Below are positions 1-12,195 of a stretch of DNA of 64,000 nucleotides, one piece after another (position 1 is the stretch's first letter; every line of letters begins with the position of its first letter). A model generated the notes under the pieces. The model was not told the origin of the DNA. It did not search any database and saw only the letters and a list, made by a program, of their open reading frames with translations. The position numbers and the translations under genes were made by a program. This stretch comes from Blumeriella jaapii (Eukaryota > Ascomycota > Leotiomycetes > Helotiales > Drepanopezizaceae). The DNA lies in contig VWND01000018.1 of the NCBI GenBank assembly GCA_009599575.1, positions 496,001-560,000 on the forward strand. Direction: 5' to 3'.

Positions 1-1655
1 TGCGTGTCTTGTGTAACAGGTCTTCACCTACCCGCCTACCTATAAATTACCGGCTTAATCTCGGCTAAGAAAAAACAGCCTGCAAGATCACCATGCAGAG
101 AAAAGTATAGCAGATCCGGTCACGGGTCCTGTTCACGTATTGTAACATTATCACTCACGTTTTGTTTGTTTGTTTGTTCTTCTTTAGACAAATGATAAAA
201 ACGTACAGAATTGTTGAAAGTTGAAAGAGGAACGTCAGATAGCCAAGTAAAAAGAAAAACCAAAAAGGTTGTTATTATCATGTTCAAGATTCTTATCAAT
301 TGTTTTTTACTTCTCAAAGTAATGGGAACTCGTCCCCATCGCCTCTCTTATGCCAACAGTGGAGTGGGAAAGGCTTAGCTAACAAATGAACACGTACGAT
401 CTACGAAGCCGGAGGTGCTGCACTTACCTGAAGCAAGGATATTGCGCGTACGAAATTGTACAGAGGGAGGTCCTTCCTTAGGTACCTAGAGGAAAGATAC
501 TTCATATGGTGCAAGCGGCTGCATGAACATACTGCCGCTGCTGTTGTCACTTGTGGCTGTGGCTGTCATTTGCAAAAGAATTGTCACTGGTTTTTCATAG
601 CAGGGTGGGTGGGTGCAAGGAAGATCTTCAAATTGGAATTTAGACGTTTTACTCATAAGTCACTGGATTTACTAAACACCTGTTCGCGAATCCAGGTTCT
701 CGTTCAAGTCACCTACCAAGATCTTTCTCGAAACCTCACAAGCCATCCCATAAAGTAAAGCCGAGACTTTGCATAGCACAGCATAGCCTAGCAACATTCA
801 GAGGAGAGGTGTCGATGTCGTCGGCGGAGGAAACAGAAGTAGTGGTCAAATTTTACAGCTCGAGCTCCTGAAAATGGCCTTCGTCTAGATATGGCATGCC
901 TTCGAAGCCTTGCTCCCGGAAGAAAGATCAATGGAGAAGACATTTGCCAGAACGTAACAGGGGAGCTATACTCGACCAGCGAATTCTCGAGAAGAAGATT
1001 CCTGACAATTGCTGTGCATGTTTCGGCAACATGGGGAACTGAGAGATGGGTATAGTAGGTTGGACGTAAGTTTCCAGCGATGAGATAATTCATGATAAAC
1101 AAGCTGAATAGGATATGTAGTTCCAGCAGACCAGGAGGGGGAAGTACAAGAGCGCCTGGATTTTGTAGGCAGAGTGGGCATATCTTAAACAAAAGCGAAC
1201 TGCAGAGGTTGTAAATTGATAAAGAATTAACATTGGTACAGAAATTGCAGCTATTCTGAAAGTTATAGACAAGTCTTCCTGCTTGGCTAGGTTGGAGGCA
1301 GCGCAGCCATGTATCAAAAGGCTTTTGAAACATGCTTCGTAAAGGCCCTAGCTTGGGCACATCGGTAGGTCGGATCGGTACAGCACACTTGAGCGTCCGA
1401 GTACAAGTATTCAATGATAAACGAGGAGCAGAAAAAAGAGAAAACACTTACACTGCAAGTCGGTACTTGGTACCACGTTCCTAGACATTTGCCTGCGTCA
1501 CGTCTTCATGAGCGTTAGCATCTTCGAGATCTGATTAAAGAGTTCTTTGTGAGACCAACCCTTTCGCACAGAAGTATGCCATCACTCACCAACGCCCAAG
1601 GTCAGCGCTGGCCTTTTGCTCCTATACCAAACACCAACTTTTCCCCTTCACAAGC
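1..1655. other. intergenic, no supported gene
   Basis: No reading frame here has recognisable protein similarity or convincing splice structure. The longest open stretch (788-1447, minus) begins at a GTG and has no domain-like composition. The right part is downstream of DIB1 and probably holds its 3' UTR. Confidence 0.5.
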
Positions 1656-2142
1656 CTAGTACCTGTACCTAGTCGAGTAATCCTTCGGGCTCACAACCAG
1701 ACCACGACCTTTCTTCGCACCCCGGTAGATAGTCTCGATGATGTCAATCAGCTCCTGCTTATCCTCCAGCACCCAATTAAGCTTGTTGTTGTTTCCCGTC
1801 CCGAAATCACACATCATGTGTTTGTTGCGGAAGAAGAACATGAGCGTGACGGGGTCGTAGAGCTCGTACATCTGCTTGAAGTCGGGGACTTGGTCGAGGT
1901 CGCAGACGTAGATGACGGCAAAATTCTTGACGCGATCGGCAATTCCTGGAAAAGAGTTAGCTTCTGCGTTCGGAGAGGTATTAAGGTTAAGTAAGCGTAC
2001 GGTAGAGAACTTCGTCTTGTCGCATGCAATCGGGGTCCCAGTCGCGACCGAAGCGGATTATGACGAGGCGCTCCTCTTCGGACATGATGGCCTGGTCGAC
2101 GTGCCAGCCGGTGACGAGATGAGGAAGTACGACGGATCCCAT
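1656..2142 (-). CDS. dib1: DIB1/DIM1 U5 snRNP thioredoxin-like protein
   Basis: Two exons, 2142-2001 and 1945-1656, separated by a 55-nt GT-AG intron (2000-1946), give 143 residues; family members have about 142. The protein is a thioredoxin-fold component of the U5 snRNP and the U4/U6.U5 tri-snRNP, needed for pre-mRNA splicing in the nucleus. Seen directly: an N-terminal stretch near residues 12-47 with GWHVDQAI, RFGRDWDPDC and DEVLY, then KMYELYD-like, MFFFRNKH, GTGNNNK, IIETIYRGA and a C-terminus ending KGRGLVVSPKDYSTRYRY, nearly identical to animal and yeast DIM1. The ATG at 2142 starts a leader MGSVVLPHL that aligns with the conserved MSYMLPHL. It is transcribed divergently from the GST gene across about 410 bp. 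Confidence 0.97.
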
Positions 2143-2553
2143 GGTTGCGGTTGTAGTGCTGTGGTGTCTGGTAGCTGATATGTGAAGATGGGGACTCGAA
2201 GTTGTTGTCGCAAGGCTGAAGTGAAGTGGGCTGAGGGATTCACTGGAGCGCTGAGTCTATCTGGTCACATGATCTACCATTGAAGCCTAAAAATAGACTT
2301 TGAGTTGCTTGAAACCCCATAGCTTATTTGTTGTACGGCCCTGCTACACCAAGATGTGCTCAAGAGAACCTGATAGTAGTGAACGCTTTGCTCTCATACT
2401 CATACCATGTGATCTGTGATGCCCGCGGGGTAATCGAAGGAAGGGCATGGAGCGGGGTAAGAGACTAATAGTAACTCGTGTCATTTTCACATCATCTTCT
2501 CTCGTCTATCAATTCTCTCGATAGTCTCAATCTACTCTCATTTCTCCTTCGAC

Positions 2554-3449
2554 ATGTCCCAGCTCATTCTCTACGATCTTCCCAGCAAGGGCCGATGTTT
2601 CTGCTGGTCCTTGAATCCGTGGAAGAGTACGCATCCTTCCTCTTCTCGAATTTATTCGAAATGGCTTGATATTGAATTACCTAGGTCGTCTCGCTCTGAA
2701 CTACAAGGGCATCAACTACAAGACTACCTGGGTTGAATACCCCGACATCCAAGCAACTCTAAGCCCACAGTCCGCTCTTCTCTCCCCTCTGCTTTCCCGT
2801 CCCTAATGATCTTTAACCTGATGCGTGTGGTCTCCAGTGTCGAGCCCAACAGCGACGGGAAATTCACCATCCCAGCCATGCAATTTCCCGACGGCACCTA
2901 CGTGATGGACTCAGAAGCCATCGCCGCTCGTCTCGAAGCCGAGCACCCCTCCCCCTCGCTTCATCTCGACTCACCCTTGCTCCCGGAGGTCTACGCCCTC
3001 ATTCCCGCTATCTTGGGACCGCTGCGCCCGGAATGGCTGCCGCGAGTTCCCGTGAATCTGCTGAATGACGTCTCGAGCGAGTTCTTCCACCGTACGCGAG
3101 AGGCGGAGCTGAAGAAGTCGCTAGCTCGGTATAAAGAAGAAGAAGGTGGGGAGGAGTGCTGGATGGAGGCGCTGCCTGCTATCAAGGAGCTGGGGGAGGT
3201 GCTCAAGAGGAACGAAGGGCCTTTCGTGATGGGTAAAACTGGTGAGTTTTGGGTTTCCTCCGATGCCATGAAAGAGAAAGCGTTGCCTGACTGTGGGTAG
3301 TTTCGTATGCGGACTTTGTGATTGTGGGATTTCTCCACTGCCTCAAGGTCATCGAGGAAGATCTTTACCAACGTGTGGTTAAGGTTGAACCTGCTTTGAA
3401 GGACCTGTACGAGGCTTCGAAACCTTGGTTAGAGCGAGATGGACATTGA
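2554..3449 (+). CDS. glutathione S-transferase-like protein
   Basis: Four exons inferred: 2554-2626, 2685-2769, 2838-3241, 3301-3449 (introns 58, 68, 59 nt), 236 residues. The N-terminal thioredoxin-like half has LILYDLPS, SLNPWK, RLALNYKGINYK and WVEYPDI. It is followed by a predicted cis-proline (Pro65, TIPA) and DGTYVMDS (residues 71-78), where the Asp-Ser pair is the usual glutathione gamma-glutamyl contact. The C-terminal half is helical, with ADFVIVGFLHCLK near the end. The set resembles the fungal etherase-like GST group, which conjugates or reduces electrophiles in the cytosol; the actual substrate is unknown. The second intron has a weak donor (GTCCGC), so that junction is the least certain. 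The ATG at 2554 is the first in frame. Confidence 0.88.
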
Positions 3450-3572
3450 GTTGGTTTTTCTAACCGGAAGAATTGATGATTTGTAATTCGTAAGTGATTA
3501 TCTAAAAGATTTCACTTGCAACTACGCTCGACCAACTGTTTGCTATCTATCATTTTCAGCCATCCATACATA

Positions 3573-3755
3573 TACAATTATAGTCGACAGCAGCAATAGC
3601 TGAATTAAAACGAACTGCTTTCGGGGTCGTACTTTTGTATTTAAATCCTTAGCTTAGCACGTCTCCGTACCCCCCGGGAGGTCCTAGGAAGGCAGACCTA
3701 GTTATGGCTGCCCTCCGCTAGACGTTAATCAATACTACTACTACTACAATTATAG
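3573..3755 (+). mobile_element. 5'-truncated Tad-like LINE 3' end with target-site duplication
   Basis: The body, about 3584-3744, matches the 3' end of the LINE at 52049-52210. Both share AACTGCTTTCGG, CTTAGCTTAGCACGTCTCCG, GGGAGGTCCTAGGA and CCGCTAGACGTTAATC, then a short ACT/TAC triplet tail. TACAATTATAG occurs immediately before (3573-3583) and at the end of the tail (3745-3755), as expected of a target-site duplication made by target-primed reverse transcription. Only the last 160 bp or so of the element is present, typical of abortive LINE reverse transcription. It encodes nothing. The two copies differ by scattered substitutions and small indels, so neither is a recent copy of the other. 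Confidence 0.9.
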
Positions 3756-4441
3756 ATGCGAGGATTAGTGCACTCTACGTGCGCAAATCAACAAGAAAGC
3801 AGGATGTCTGCTAGCGAAAGATTTACAACCAATCACAGTGGAGCGATTGGCACGTCATGCTTAGCTTGAAAACATTCATCAGAAAGACCTTTCGCTCAAT
3901 ATCAGTATGGACCTCTCGCTCGGGTAAGCAGTACCTACTGCACTAACTAAGCGTACAACCGAACAAACAAACAAGCTCCAAACAGGTGACGGAAACTACG
4001 TGTCGTACCAACAACATGCAAAAAAAAACAAAGGCAAGGACATACAACAGTAGGTATTCGCCGGTGGTCACCCACCCGACTACTAATCTACCGATCTGAG
4101 GCTTGTGTATGGCAGAGCGGACGGGATGCCCATTTCTCCTCAGTCTGTGGTCGTATGTTGTACTCCACAACCGTGTATGGCAATATACCTGCACTGTAGC
4201 TAGTGCACCCTGTCCATCCCACCCCATCCTAACCTTGATCGGCTACTTCTCCTACAATAGATGCATCAAGAGACCGAAAAAGAGAAATAGAGGGAAAGAA
4301 GCGACGTGACCAAGATAGTTCAGGCATCTACGGCAACTAGGACTTCGACCCGACCTTACACGTGATGCTACTCGTCTATACAGCAAGCAGAGCCGTCAAT
4401 TTTTCGACGCCAGAACTCCAGCTTCATCACCCAGCACACCC
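3756..4441. other. intergenic, no supported gene
   Basis: This lies between the truncated LINE and the BMS1 stop codon. It probably contains the BMS1 3' UTR on its right side. I see no RNA gene or other element. Confidence 0.4.
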
Positions 4442-7400
4442 CTACTTTCTCCTCTTGCCGCCTCCAGCAGCATCCCCGTCGCCTTTCCTCTTCTTCCCCT
4501 CCTTCTGCCAGTACTCCTTCGTCTCCTTCCTCTCGCGCTCGCCCCTCTTCTCCGCGTTCTCCTCGACCTTCTTCCGGTACGCCTTGCGGGTCTCCTCTTT
4601 CTTCGCGCGCCGCTTGGCGTCTTTCTCATTCCGCAGCGTCATGACCTTCTGCATCAGGTCGCGCGCCTTCTTCTCCTCGCCGCCCACGACGACGGCGCGC
4701 TTCTGCATGTACGTCTGCGTCTTCTGCTTCTTCGTCATGACGATCTGGCTTTTGAACGGTAGCTCGGCCGCCAGCGCCCGCGGCACGCGCAGCGGGTTGA
4801 AGTGCCGCGTCGCCCGCTCCACGGGCTTGTACTGGCTGTTCGGTTGCTGCGGCGTCGGGATGTTCTGCTCGCGCCGGACCTCGCCCGTCAGCCGCATGCC
4901 CTCCCAGCCGATGAGGTTCGTGACCGGGTTATAGAAGCGGTGCGGCTTGATGGGGTACCATGCCCGCAGGAAGACAATGTCGCTCATCAAGATCTTGTCT
5001 TCAAAGGTGGCGCGGAAGTGGCCCTCGGGTTTGCTCAGCGCCTTCTTGATCTGGCCGCGGATGCCGGAAACCGTCTTGATCGACGCGCCTTCAAATTTGG
5101 CGATTTCGACAGCCGTCGTGAACATGTCCTTGATGAAGGCCGTGTTCTTAAAGATCTTATAGGGCGTGCCGGTCAGCTTGAGCTTCTTGACGATCTCGCT
5201 CGCTTCGTCGACATTGAGCACCGTGCCGGTCGCCGCGATGCGGAAGGCCGGGTTCTTAGACGAGAAGGTCTGGTAGCAGGAGAAGCCCGTGTTGGGGGCG
5301 ATGAGCGGGCCGTAGAAGGTGCCGAAGCAGTGCATGTGCTCCGGCGTGTACTTCAGCATGCGGTTGCGCACGCGCGAGTCGGAGATGCTGTAGACGGGCA
5401 TGGTCTGGAAGCGGCGCCAGCCCAGGGAGAAGATGAGCGGGTCGTTGGTTTTCAGAATCTTTTTGTGCCATCTGTGACGCTTAATGCGGACTTGCACAAA
5501 GCCGTAGCGGTCTTCTGCTGCGGAGAGGCCGCCGACGATAATGGGCATCTTTGGGTTAAACCTCGTGACGAATTCGGAGGGGACAGAGGAGAGTACAATC
5601 TTAGCGTACATGCCAGCGCGGAACCCTTCGACGTTGATGCGCTGTGCGCCTTCCAGTAGTTCAAACTCGGCTTTATTGATGTCGAGCTGTTTTTGGATTT
5701 GCGCTTTTTGAGCGTCGTACCAGTCGTCTTCGCCGAACTCCTCTTCTTCCCCTCCTTCCCGCCGGGCTTTGGCTTTGTCGTTGTTGAACCCTTCGCGATC
5801 TTCCTCCTCGAAACGGAGCTTCAGCTCCTCTTTACGCTTGGCATTCTTCTCTCGTTCTGCCGCGAGGTCATCCGGCTTTTCTTCATTTCCATCTTCGGCC
5901 TCGAGATCCCTGAAGTCGCCATCTCCTTCGTCGTCCGAATCTTCTCCACTCCCATCATCGCTTCCGCTTTCCTTGATCTTCTTCTCGCTTAACAAATCCG
6001 CAGTAGCAAATCGTCGTCTCAGTGCTTCGACCGCATCACCAGTAGACCACTTCGCTTCTAACGCGTCGTAATCGAGAATCGGGATGGCGCGGTCCTCGAT
6101 ATTTTCATCTGAGTCCTCTCGGCCAGATTTCTTAAAGAAAGTCTCCTCATCAGACTCCTCTTCGATATCTTCCTCTTTATCCTCCGCTTCGCCACGCCAC
6201 CTACTCAGGACTTCCGCAGCAGTAAGTGTTTCGTCATACATCATTTTCGCCAGGTCAGCTGTCCGGTAAGATCGCTTCTTCCCATTTAGCCGCTGGGCAG
6301 TCTTAAGCATATTGCCCTTCCATCGTAGAGCGCCTTCCTCATCTGATTCGCCGTCATCTTCCTCTAATTCGTCCTGACTGGCATCGTCATCGTCATCGTC
6401 TTCTTCCCCCGATATCGAGCCCAGGTCCGAGTCACTATCCGCAAAGGCTACCTCCCCCTCAGTCTTGTCCATTGATTTCCGGAAGGCCTTGCCCATCTTC
6501 TCTTCGGTGATCTCAGCTTCATCCCCTGAATCAGGCTCGTCTCCACTGACAAATCCCTCATCGTCCACACCCTCCTCATCTGACTCCTCGGCCCGGTCAA
6601 CAAACCGTGCCGACCGCTGTGCTTTGCGCCCAGTATCCTCTTCCACCTTCATGACCGTAGATCCGCCTCCAAAGAGTTGGAGCCCATCTTCTGTAGTGCC
6701 CAGAGTCTTTCTCTCCTTTTGCAGTCGAACGATCAGCTCCTCACCCTCCCCACGCATCTCCTCGTCATCGTCCTGGTTGAAGTTAAACCCCTTTTCCCGC
6801 GTGATGTATATCGTATCTCCATCGATTTTTAATCCACTTTTATCGGACATTGGTGCATGTAGCTTCTTTTCCTTCTCGTCAAGTCGCCTTCGTCCCGTCT
6901 TCCCAGATAGCTTCGCCATTTCACGGTCCATGTATGGCGTCGGGCATGGATCAGGCAGTGCTTCCATGGAGGCAATCGTGAAATCCCCCAATCCCGGAAT
7001 GTGCACTCTCTGATTTTGCGCCGAAAAGTTCGTCCCTCGCAGATAGCCAGATAACGAGACAGTTCTGTCACACTTCTCGTCTTCTTCGACTTTGGTAGGG
7101 TGGGTTATGTCGCGAAAGCTATCAATTATCGTGTAAGGATGCGAATTTCTCCAGATTAAAGGTCTTGGGTTTTTCATGACGGAAATAAATCTCGACAAAT
7201 TATGGATCTCGCGATCGGGATATCGGCCGTTGATGACCCCAGACAGGTAAAACAAATGCGCGCCCTGGTACAGCTCGCTCCAGAACCGGTTCTTCAAGCG
7301 CTTCTTCGCATCCTTCAATGTTTGGGGTTTCCGGAAGAGGTCTAGGTGTGTGAGGATTCCAAAAACATTTCCGGGCATCCCACTAGAAGCCAAGATATTC

Positions 7401-7957
7401 AAAAACTCCATGGTCTCCATTTCAAAGCCAAAGTTTCCATCGATCATCAGCAGTACAATGTCTGCCACCTTGGACATGTCCACCATGGCTTCGAGTTCGT
7501 TCGGACATTCTACGAAAGTCAATCTTTGGCGCTTCGAGGTCACCACGGTGATAGGCCCTTGGGGGTCGGAGAGGGTTTCTTTCGCATAGCGCTTGACGAG
7601 GGATTTGAGTAGGGTGGTCTTGCCTACCCCGGGAGGACCGACGATTGCAACGAGTCGCGGAGGAGGTTCTTCGGGAATTCGGTCGACTTGGGGAACATGA
7701 AGACGTTTTTCTTTGAGCTTGAAAGCATTAGTACACTTTCATCATTCCGCGATTTACCACCCACATCATGCGATCGAGCAGCGGTTTTGGCCAATCGTCC
7801 TGGATTCGCATATGCGAAAGCCTTGGGATTTTTGTCTGCGAGAAATTAGCTGGGCGTGTGGAGGTGTGGTGAGCCAGATCGACTGACCTCCCACATGCTT
7901 CGTCTTCTTCTTCTTCTCCTTGGACGGCCTATGCGTCCGGTTGTGCTGTTCCTCCAT
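4442..7957 (-). CDS. bms1: BMS1 ribosome-biogenesis GTPase
   Basis: Three exons, 7957-7888, 7835-7758 and 7710-4442, encode 1138 residues; the yeast protein is about 1180. BMS1 is a nucleolar GTPase of the SSU processome that works with Rcl1 and U3 snoRNP in early 40S maturation. Seen: a lysine-rich N-terminus, then GPPGVGKTT (P-loop, residues 74-82), GPITVV, DGNFGFEMETMEFLN, THLDLF (the G4-like element), LSGVINGRYPDREI, HPYTIID, then the AARP2CN-type middle region (GDFTIASMEALPDPCPTP). A long acidic Ser/Asp/Glu linker follows, and then the conserved C-terminal RIBIOP domain (RWHKKILKTNDPLIFSLGWRRFQT, FNPLRVPRALAAELPFKS) with a basic tail. Intron 2 has two possible donor/acceptor pairs a few codons apart; GTAAAT was chosen because it gives VGEKRLHVP, closest to the family. 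It is divergent from PBI2. Confidence 0.96.
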
Positions 7958-8586
7958 GCTGGGAGCGCGGCGGTGGGAATAGCTTCAGCATCGAGACACG
8001 GGTTTGCAGACAGAAAATTTCCTGGTTGCCGCTAAGCCAATCGCGTACTAGCGGACCCAAGCTACACAACTTGGTGTGTGAACTTCCCGAACAGGACCGC
8101 GCGATAAGCGATAAGATATATCGATAAGAGATGGGCGATAAGCAACCGGGTGGGAGAGCGGATTAAGTGCATGGGTGTGAAGAGGTGAAATGATGTACAG
8201 AGTATATATAACCATTTTTCGTATTCAGTTGGTATGCATCATGGACGCGAGGCCTGGGAAGGATTGGATACCCGGCTCTTGCGAGCATTTCTGTTCCCGC
8301 ACTTTGGCCGTGACCCCTCGTTGTGGTGACAAACGCGCGTTCCGTCAAGGCTGTAGCGGGGTCCAGCTCGTGTAAAGACGGGAGGGCATGTGGTGGGGGT
8401 TGTACTGTAAGGACAGCATACATCCAGCAGTCCTTATAACCCTCCATCTTGCTTCCCTCCGTCTGTCTGACTTCATTTGTTCAACCACCTACACCACCTC
8501 TACTATCTCTCACAAACAACTCGGTTTCCAGCAACAACTTCACTTCCTCTCGCACAACTCGTGGTGTACAACATCACATCTTCGAC
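7958..8586. promoter_or_regulatory. divergent intergenic region, BMS1 / PBI2
   Basis: This 629-bp stretch separates the divergently read BMS1 and PBI2 genes and must hold both promoters. The last 150 bp before PBI2 are rich in CT and CA tracts, common in fungal 5' UTRs. No clear TATA box or operator can be named. A 94-residue frame on the minus strand (8163-8447) has no coding character. Confidence 0.5.
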
Positions 8587-9008
8587 ATGGCAGGAAAGAT
8601 CAGACAGATTGTAAGTTAGCCCGCAGAAGGACTCCCCTGGACCGTCACCTATCAGTCATCGTGACATCCTCAGCTTACCAGTTGCCATAGGTTACTTGCA
8701 AGACCAAGGAGGACCTGGAGCCGTACGTCTCTCCGGTCTCCCGATGTGAAGATGGCTGTTGACCGACCGTGATACCAGAGCCAAGAAGTTGGCCGAAGCC
8801 AAAGGCGGAGAAATCCTCGAAACATACACTATCTTCCCAGGCTTCCTGTACGTTGCTTCCGGCTCTGCTCCCATCGAGATTGGTGCTTACTGTATGTGTT
8901 TTCAGTGTGTTGATGCCAGACGATGCCGTCAGCGCGTTTGAAGGCAGTGAACATATCGAGAGCGTCGAGTTGGATGGCGTGGTCACGACTCAGGACAAGT
9001 CTCAATAG
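8587..9008 (+). CDS. pbi2: PBI2-like proteinase B inhibitor (inhibitor I9 family)
   Basis: Four small exons (8587-8610, 8691-8722, 8779-8847, 8906-9008) with introns of 80, 56 and 58 nt, all GT-AG, give 75 residues. That is the length of yeast Pbi2, the cytosolic inhibitor of vacuolar subtilisin Prb1 and a cofactor in vacuole fusion. The inferred protein has the propeptide-inhibitor layout: a beta strand (RQIVTCK), a helix rich in Lys/Glu (LEPAKKLAEAKGGEI), a second strand (ETYTIFPGFLVLMP), a helix (DDAVSAFEGSEHI) and a final strand (IESVELDGVV). The first exon codes for only eight residues, which is why the gene looks fragmented. The start is the only ATG in a good position. Confidence 0.93.
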
Positions 9009-9376
9009 ACGGGGTGTACATGTTCATCTTCGTTTACATAGCTTGTGGCTCGGCGAGAGGATGGGATAGGACAGGAGGGGATGGGTCTTTGATATTGCTT
9101 GACGCGCGAGGCTATGAATGCGAAGATCACAACCCCATTCAAACTTTCAGCTCTCCGTGACATGCATACTACTACATCGTAGGTACCCATCTGACGACGC
9201 CTCGGCGCGTGTAGGGCGTATGGCGATTGATGTTTACTTTCCATAGAAAGCACTGTGTCCGTTTGAAACCGTAAAATCAGTTGCATACCTTGACTAAGCA
9301 AGCTATAGGACTCACCACTGGCCTCAACAACATGTCAACATTTCCCGCTACTCACCACCGACCGACCAATGCCACC

Positions 9377-10780
9377 ATGAACTTCCTCACGCGACCATTG
9401 CGGTCTTGCAATGGCAACTCCAACATCTTCTCCTGCACGAGGCGCTTCGTACAGTCCGCTAGCTTTGCGCGACACCCGACGCCCTCCGCGCACAAGTGGT
9501 CACATCCCCCGAGCGCAACCACCATCGCCGACGACGAGGTAGCGAGCCTTGCAAGCAAGAACTTACATGCTCTGAGCCTGGCAGACCTGGTCAGGTATAC
9601 ATACACTCTAGATCTTCTCTGCTGCTTCTGATCAGTTCATTGCAGGCAAGGACGACCTCCACTGTCCGAGGACGCCTTGTTCTCCTCCGCGAACTTCACC
9701 CTCGCCCTCCTCCCCATCCGCCTCGCGCATCGGATACAAGCCCTGCGCAACCTCCCGTTCATCGTGGTCTCCAATTCGAACATCTCAAGCATCTACAACA
9801 ACTACCTGCACTCGCTGTCGACGTTGCTCCCCTACAACTCCAAGACCATCTCCACCCTCGAGGACGAGATCCGGTTCACGCGCGTGCTCTCAGACCTAGT
9901 CGAGACGCACTCACACACGATCCCGACTCTCGCCCGCGGATTCCTCGAGTGCCGCAAATACATCAGCCCCGAAGCCGTCACCCGCTTCCTGAACGAGCAC
10001 CTCCGGGCCCGGATCGGCACGCGACTCATCGCCGAGCAGCACATTGCGCTCCACCTCTCCTCCCAGCCGCACCAGGACCCGAGATCGTCGGCCGCGGAGG
10101 CGGACCAGCAGTGCTCTTACATCGGCGTCATTGATACGGCGCTGCAGCCAGCCTCGATCATCAACTCGTGCGGGAACTTCGTCTCGGAGATCTGCGAGTT
10201 GAAATATGGAGTTCGCCCGACGTGGGTCATTGATGGGGAGCCGGGCACGACGTTCGCGTTCGTGCCTGTGCACTTAGAGTACATCATTACCGAGCTACTG
10301 AAGAACGCGTTCCGGGCAACTGTCGAGTCGGGCCATTCCCACGAGCCGGTGGTCATCACCATTGCCGCCGAACCCGAGTCCTCGCGGGCCCGCATAGCGT
10401 CAGTCCCCGGACATCATCCTCCGCGGGACGCCAACCCGCCCATCAGGCCTTTCGAGGATCCAGCACCGGGCGTCACGATCCGCATCCGGGACCGTGGAGG
10501 CGGCATCAGCCCGGAGGTCATGCCGGACATCTGGTCTTACTCATTCACCACCTTCTCGGACGACGACCTGCCCGGCGGGAACGGGGGCATGGACGCGCTG
10601 AATGCGCTGTCTGGCGCTGGCGGAGGGGAGGGGAGCTCGATTGCCGGGCTCGGATACGGGTTGCCGCTCGGCAGGGCGTACGCCGAGTATTTCGGCGGGG
10701 GGATTGGGGTGCAGAGCTTGTATGGATGGGGTACCGATGTATATCTCCGGCTGAAGGGGCTCGGAAGGCCGAAAGGTTAA
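9377..10780 (+). CDS. mitochondrial PDK/BCKDK-family protein kinase
   Basis: Exons 9377-9594 and 9646-10780 (51-nt GT-AG intron) give 450 residues. The family phosphorylates the E1-alpha subunit of pyruvate or branched-chain ketoacid dehydrogenase in the mitochondrial matrix, using a GHKL (histidine-kinase-like) ATP fold. Seen: an Arg/Ser-rich N-terminus lacking acids (MNFLTRPLRS and on), consistent with a mitochondrial presequence; the helical N-domain with RARIGTRLIAEQH; the N-box ELLKN (289-293); the G1 box DRGGGI (from 355); the G2 box GLGYGLPL (from 408); and a C-terminus GWGTDVYLRLKGLG. ATG 9377 was preferred because GCCACCATG is an excellent start context; ATG 9332 would add 15 residues. 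Which dehydrogenase it controls cannot be told from this sequence. It ends convergently with the ZIP gene. Confidence 0.93.
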
Positions 10781-12195
10781 TGTCAGTGTCGTGTTCATCC
10801 ACTTTTTGTGATTTGGGATTCTCGTGAAAGGCGGGCAGTGCTGGCTGGCTAAGCGAAACGGCCTCGGGTCAACCGAGCGCCTCTAGTACCTATGGAGATA
10901 CAAGGTATTTTCTCGCCCGCTTCCGCTGCTGGGACAGTCCTGTTTCCTACTTCATGCGGTATTTACCTCGGTACAGTACAGTAACGTCGACGTAAAACTC
11001 ATCCTATCTGGTCCTTCATTCCCGCCACGAGAGCGGGGAGTTGCGCAGCAGAATACTCAACGGGGGGGTGTATGTACAATGTACCGGTATTGGTTTAGGC
11101 TGAGGCTTGCCAAGTACTACTTACTGCTGCTGCTGTATCTAAGCTACTGTATCTAAGCTACTGTAGGAAAAGGGGAGGGGAGGCGGGGGACATAGGTCGG
11201 TACGGTAGATACCTAGGTACAGTACGGTACAGTACCATACAGTACAGTAGGTACTGAGCTGTACAGTAAGTAGCTCAAGGAATACCCTCTTTACAGAATG
11301 TGCTGCTCCTGCTTTGAAACGTGTGCCTCTTTTCTGTTGGGCTTTCCTTTCTAATGAAATAAGTGGAAAGGCTAGATGCTGATTAAAGGTAGTCGTGTAC
11401 CTATACATACAGCACAACAGCGGGGGACGTACGTACGTACGTCTTAGTGCTGTTTCCTTTCCTACGTAGCCAAAGCTCTTGCAATTGGGGGCGGGGGAGG
11501 AGGGGCCTCTAGAGGTGTGGGATTTGTGGGATGTGGGATTGAATTTGTAAGTACAATACTATCTATCGTGAGTGGACGTGTTCGGTTTGGATGCCCAGCG
11601 CCTTTCCGCTAGCGTTTCCGTTTGCGCTTCCGGTTTGCACGCCGGCCCGACGTACGTCCAGCCGAGACCGAACTGGTGACCGCGTTGTTGGACTCCCAAA
11701 AAGCTATTAGCCATTCGACGGACGTCTTGCTGTTGTGGCGGGCCCTGGTGAGGGGTATCACGTGACTTTATGACTAGGCATGTGCAACAGAGGCACGGTT
11801 CCATGGCTGAACGAGAGCGATCACGAGTCAATCAACACGTTTAGGCCCATTGATTGCTGCTGTACATTGTTTAATGGGACTAACCATAGTACCAGCAAAA
11901 CTGACCAACCGCCTTTGTGTTCGCAACCGGACGGATGGCCGGACGCCAATCCACGGTTTGGTGTGCCAAAATCCATTAGCCATCAGACCCTCTGGGCAGC
12001 TAGTCATTCGAACGCGGTAGCCGCCGAACGGGCTATCGTGAAAACCGCAACCGAGGCGGACGCTTCTGCTGAGATTACTCTGCTCGATTGCGAGGAGGGC
12101 CCACGATTTCCCTCCGACTTTCTTTCCATTGCTGTTCTCGCCTGCTCTGATCGAAGCGCAAGCAAGCGACAACTGGGCGGGCCGTCTCGCGACTA
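10781..12195. other. intergenic between convergent genes
   Basis: A 1.4-kb stretch between the PDK-family gene and the ZIP gene. It should contain both 3' UTRs. Otherwise it holds GTACAGTAC-type repeats (10970-10985 and 11199-11270), a CGTACGTACGTACG run near 11426, and G-rich tracts near 11165 and 11485. Frames on either strand look like chance openings. Confidence 0.4.
11199..11270. repeat. cluster of GTACAGTAC-type motifs
   Basis: Within 70 bp the words GTACAGTAC, GGTACAGTAC and TACAGTACAGTA recur, together with their complement-like forms. The same words appear in at least nine other intergenic places in the window (for example 10972, 13820, 15030, 19280, 21943, 22214, 26962, 29167, 31762, 57067). 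The motif and its reverse complement (GTACTGTAC) are nearly the same, so a cluster can fold into hairpins. Function unknown. Confidence 0.7.

Noticed and set aside
788..1447. 219-codon frame on the minus strand
   Set aside because: Starts at GTG, no family-like motif, composition unlike the real genes nearby; judged a chance opening.
4802..5659. 285-codon + strand frame
   Set aside because: Lies entirely antisense to the conserved RIBIOP region of BMS1; a shadow.
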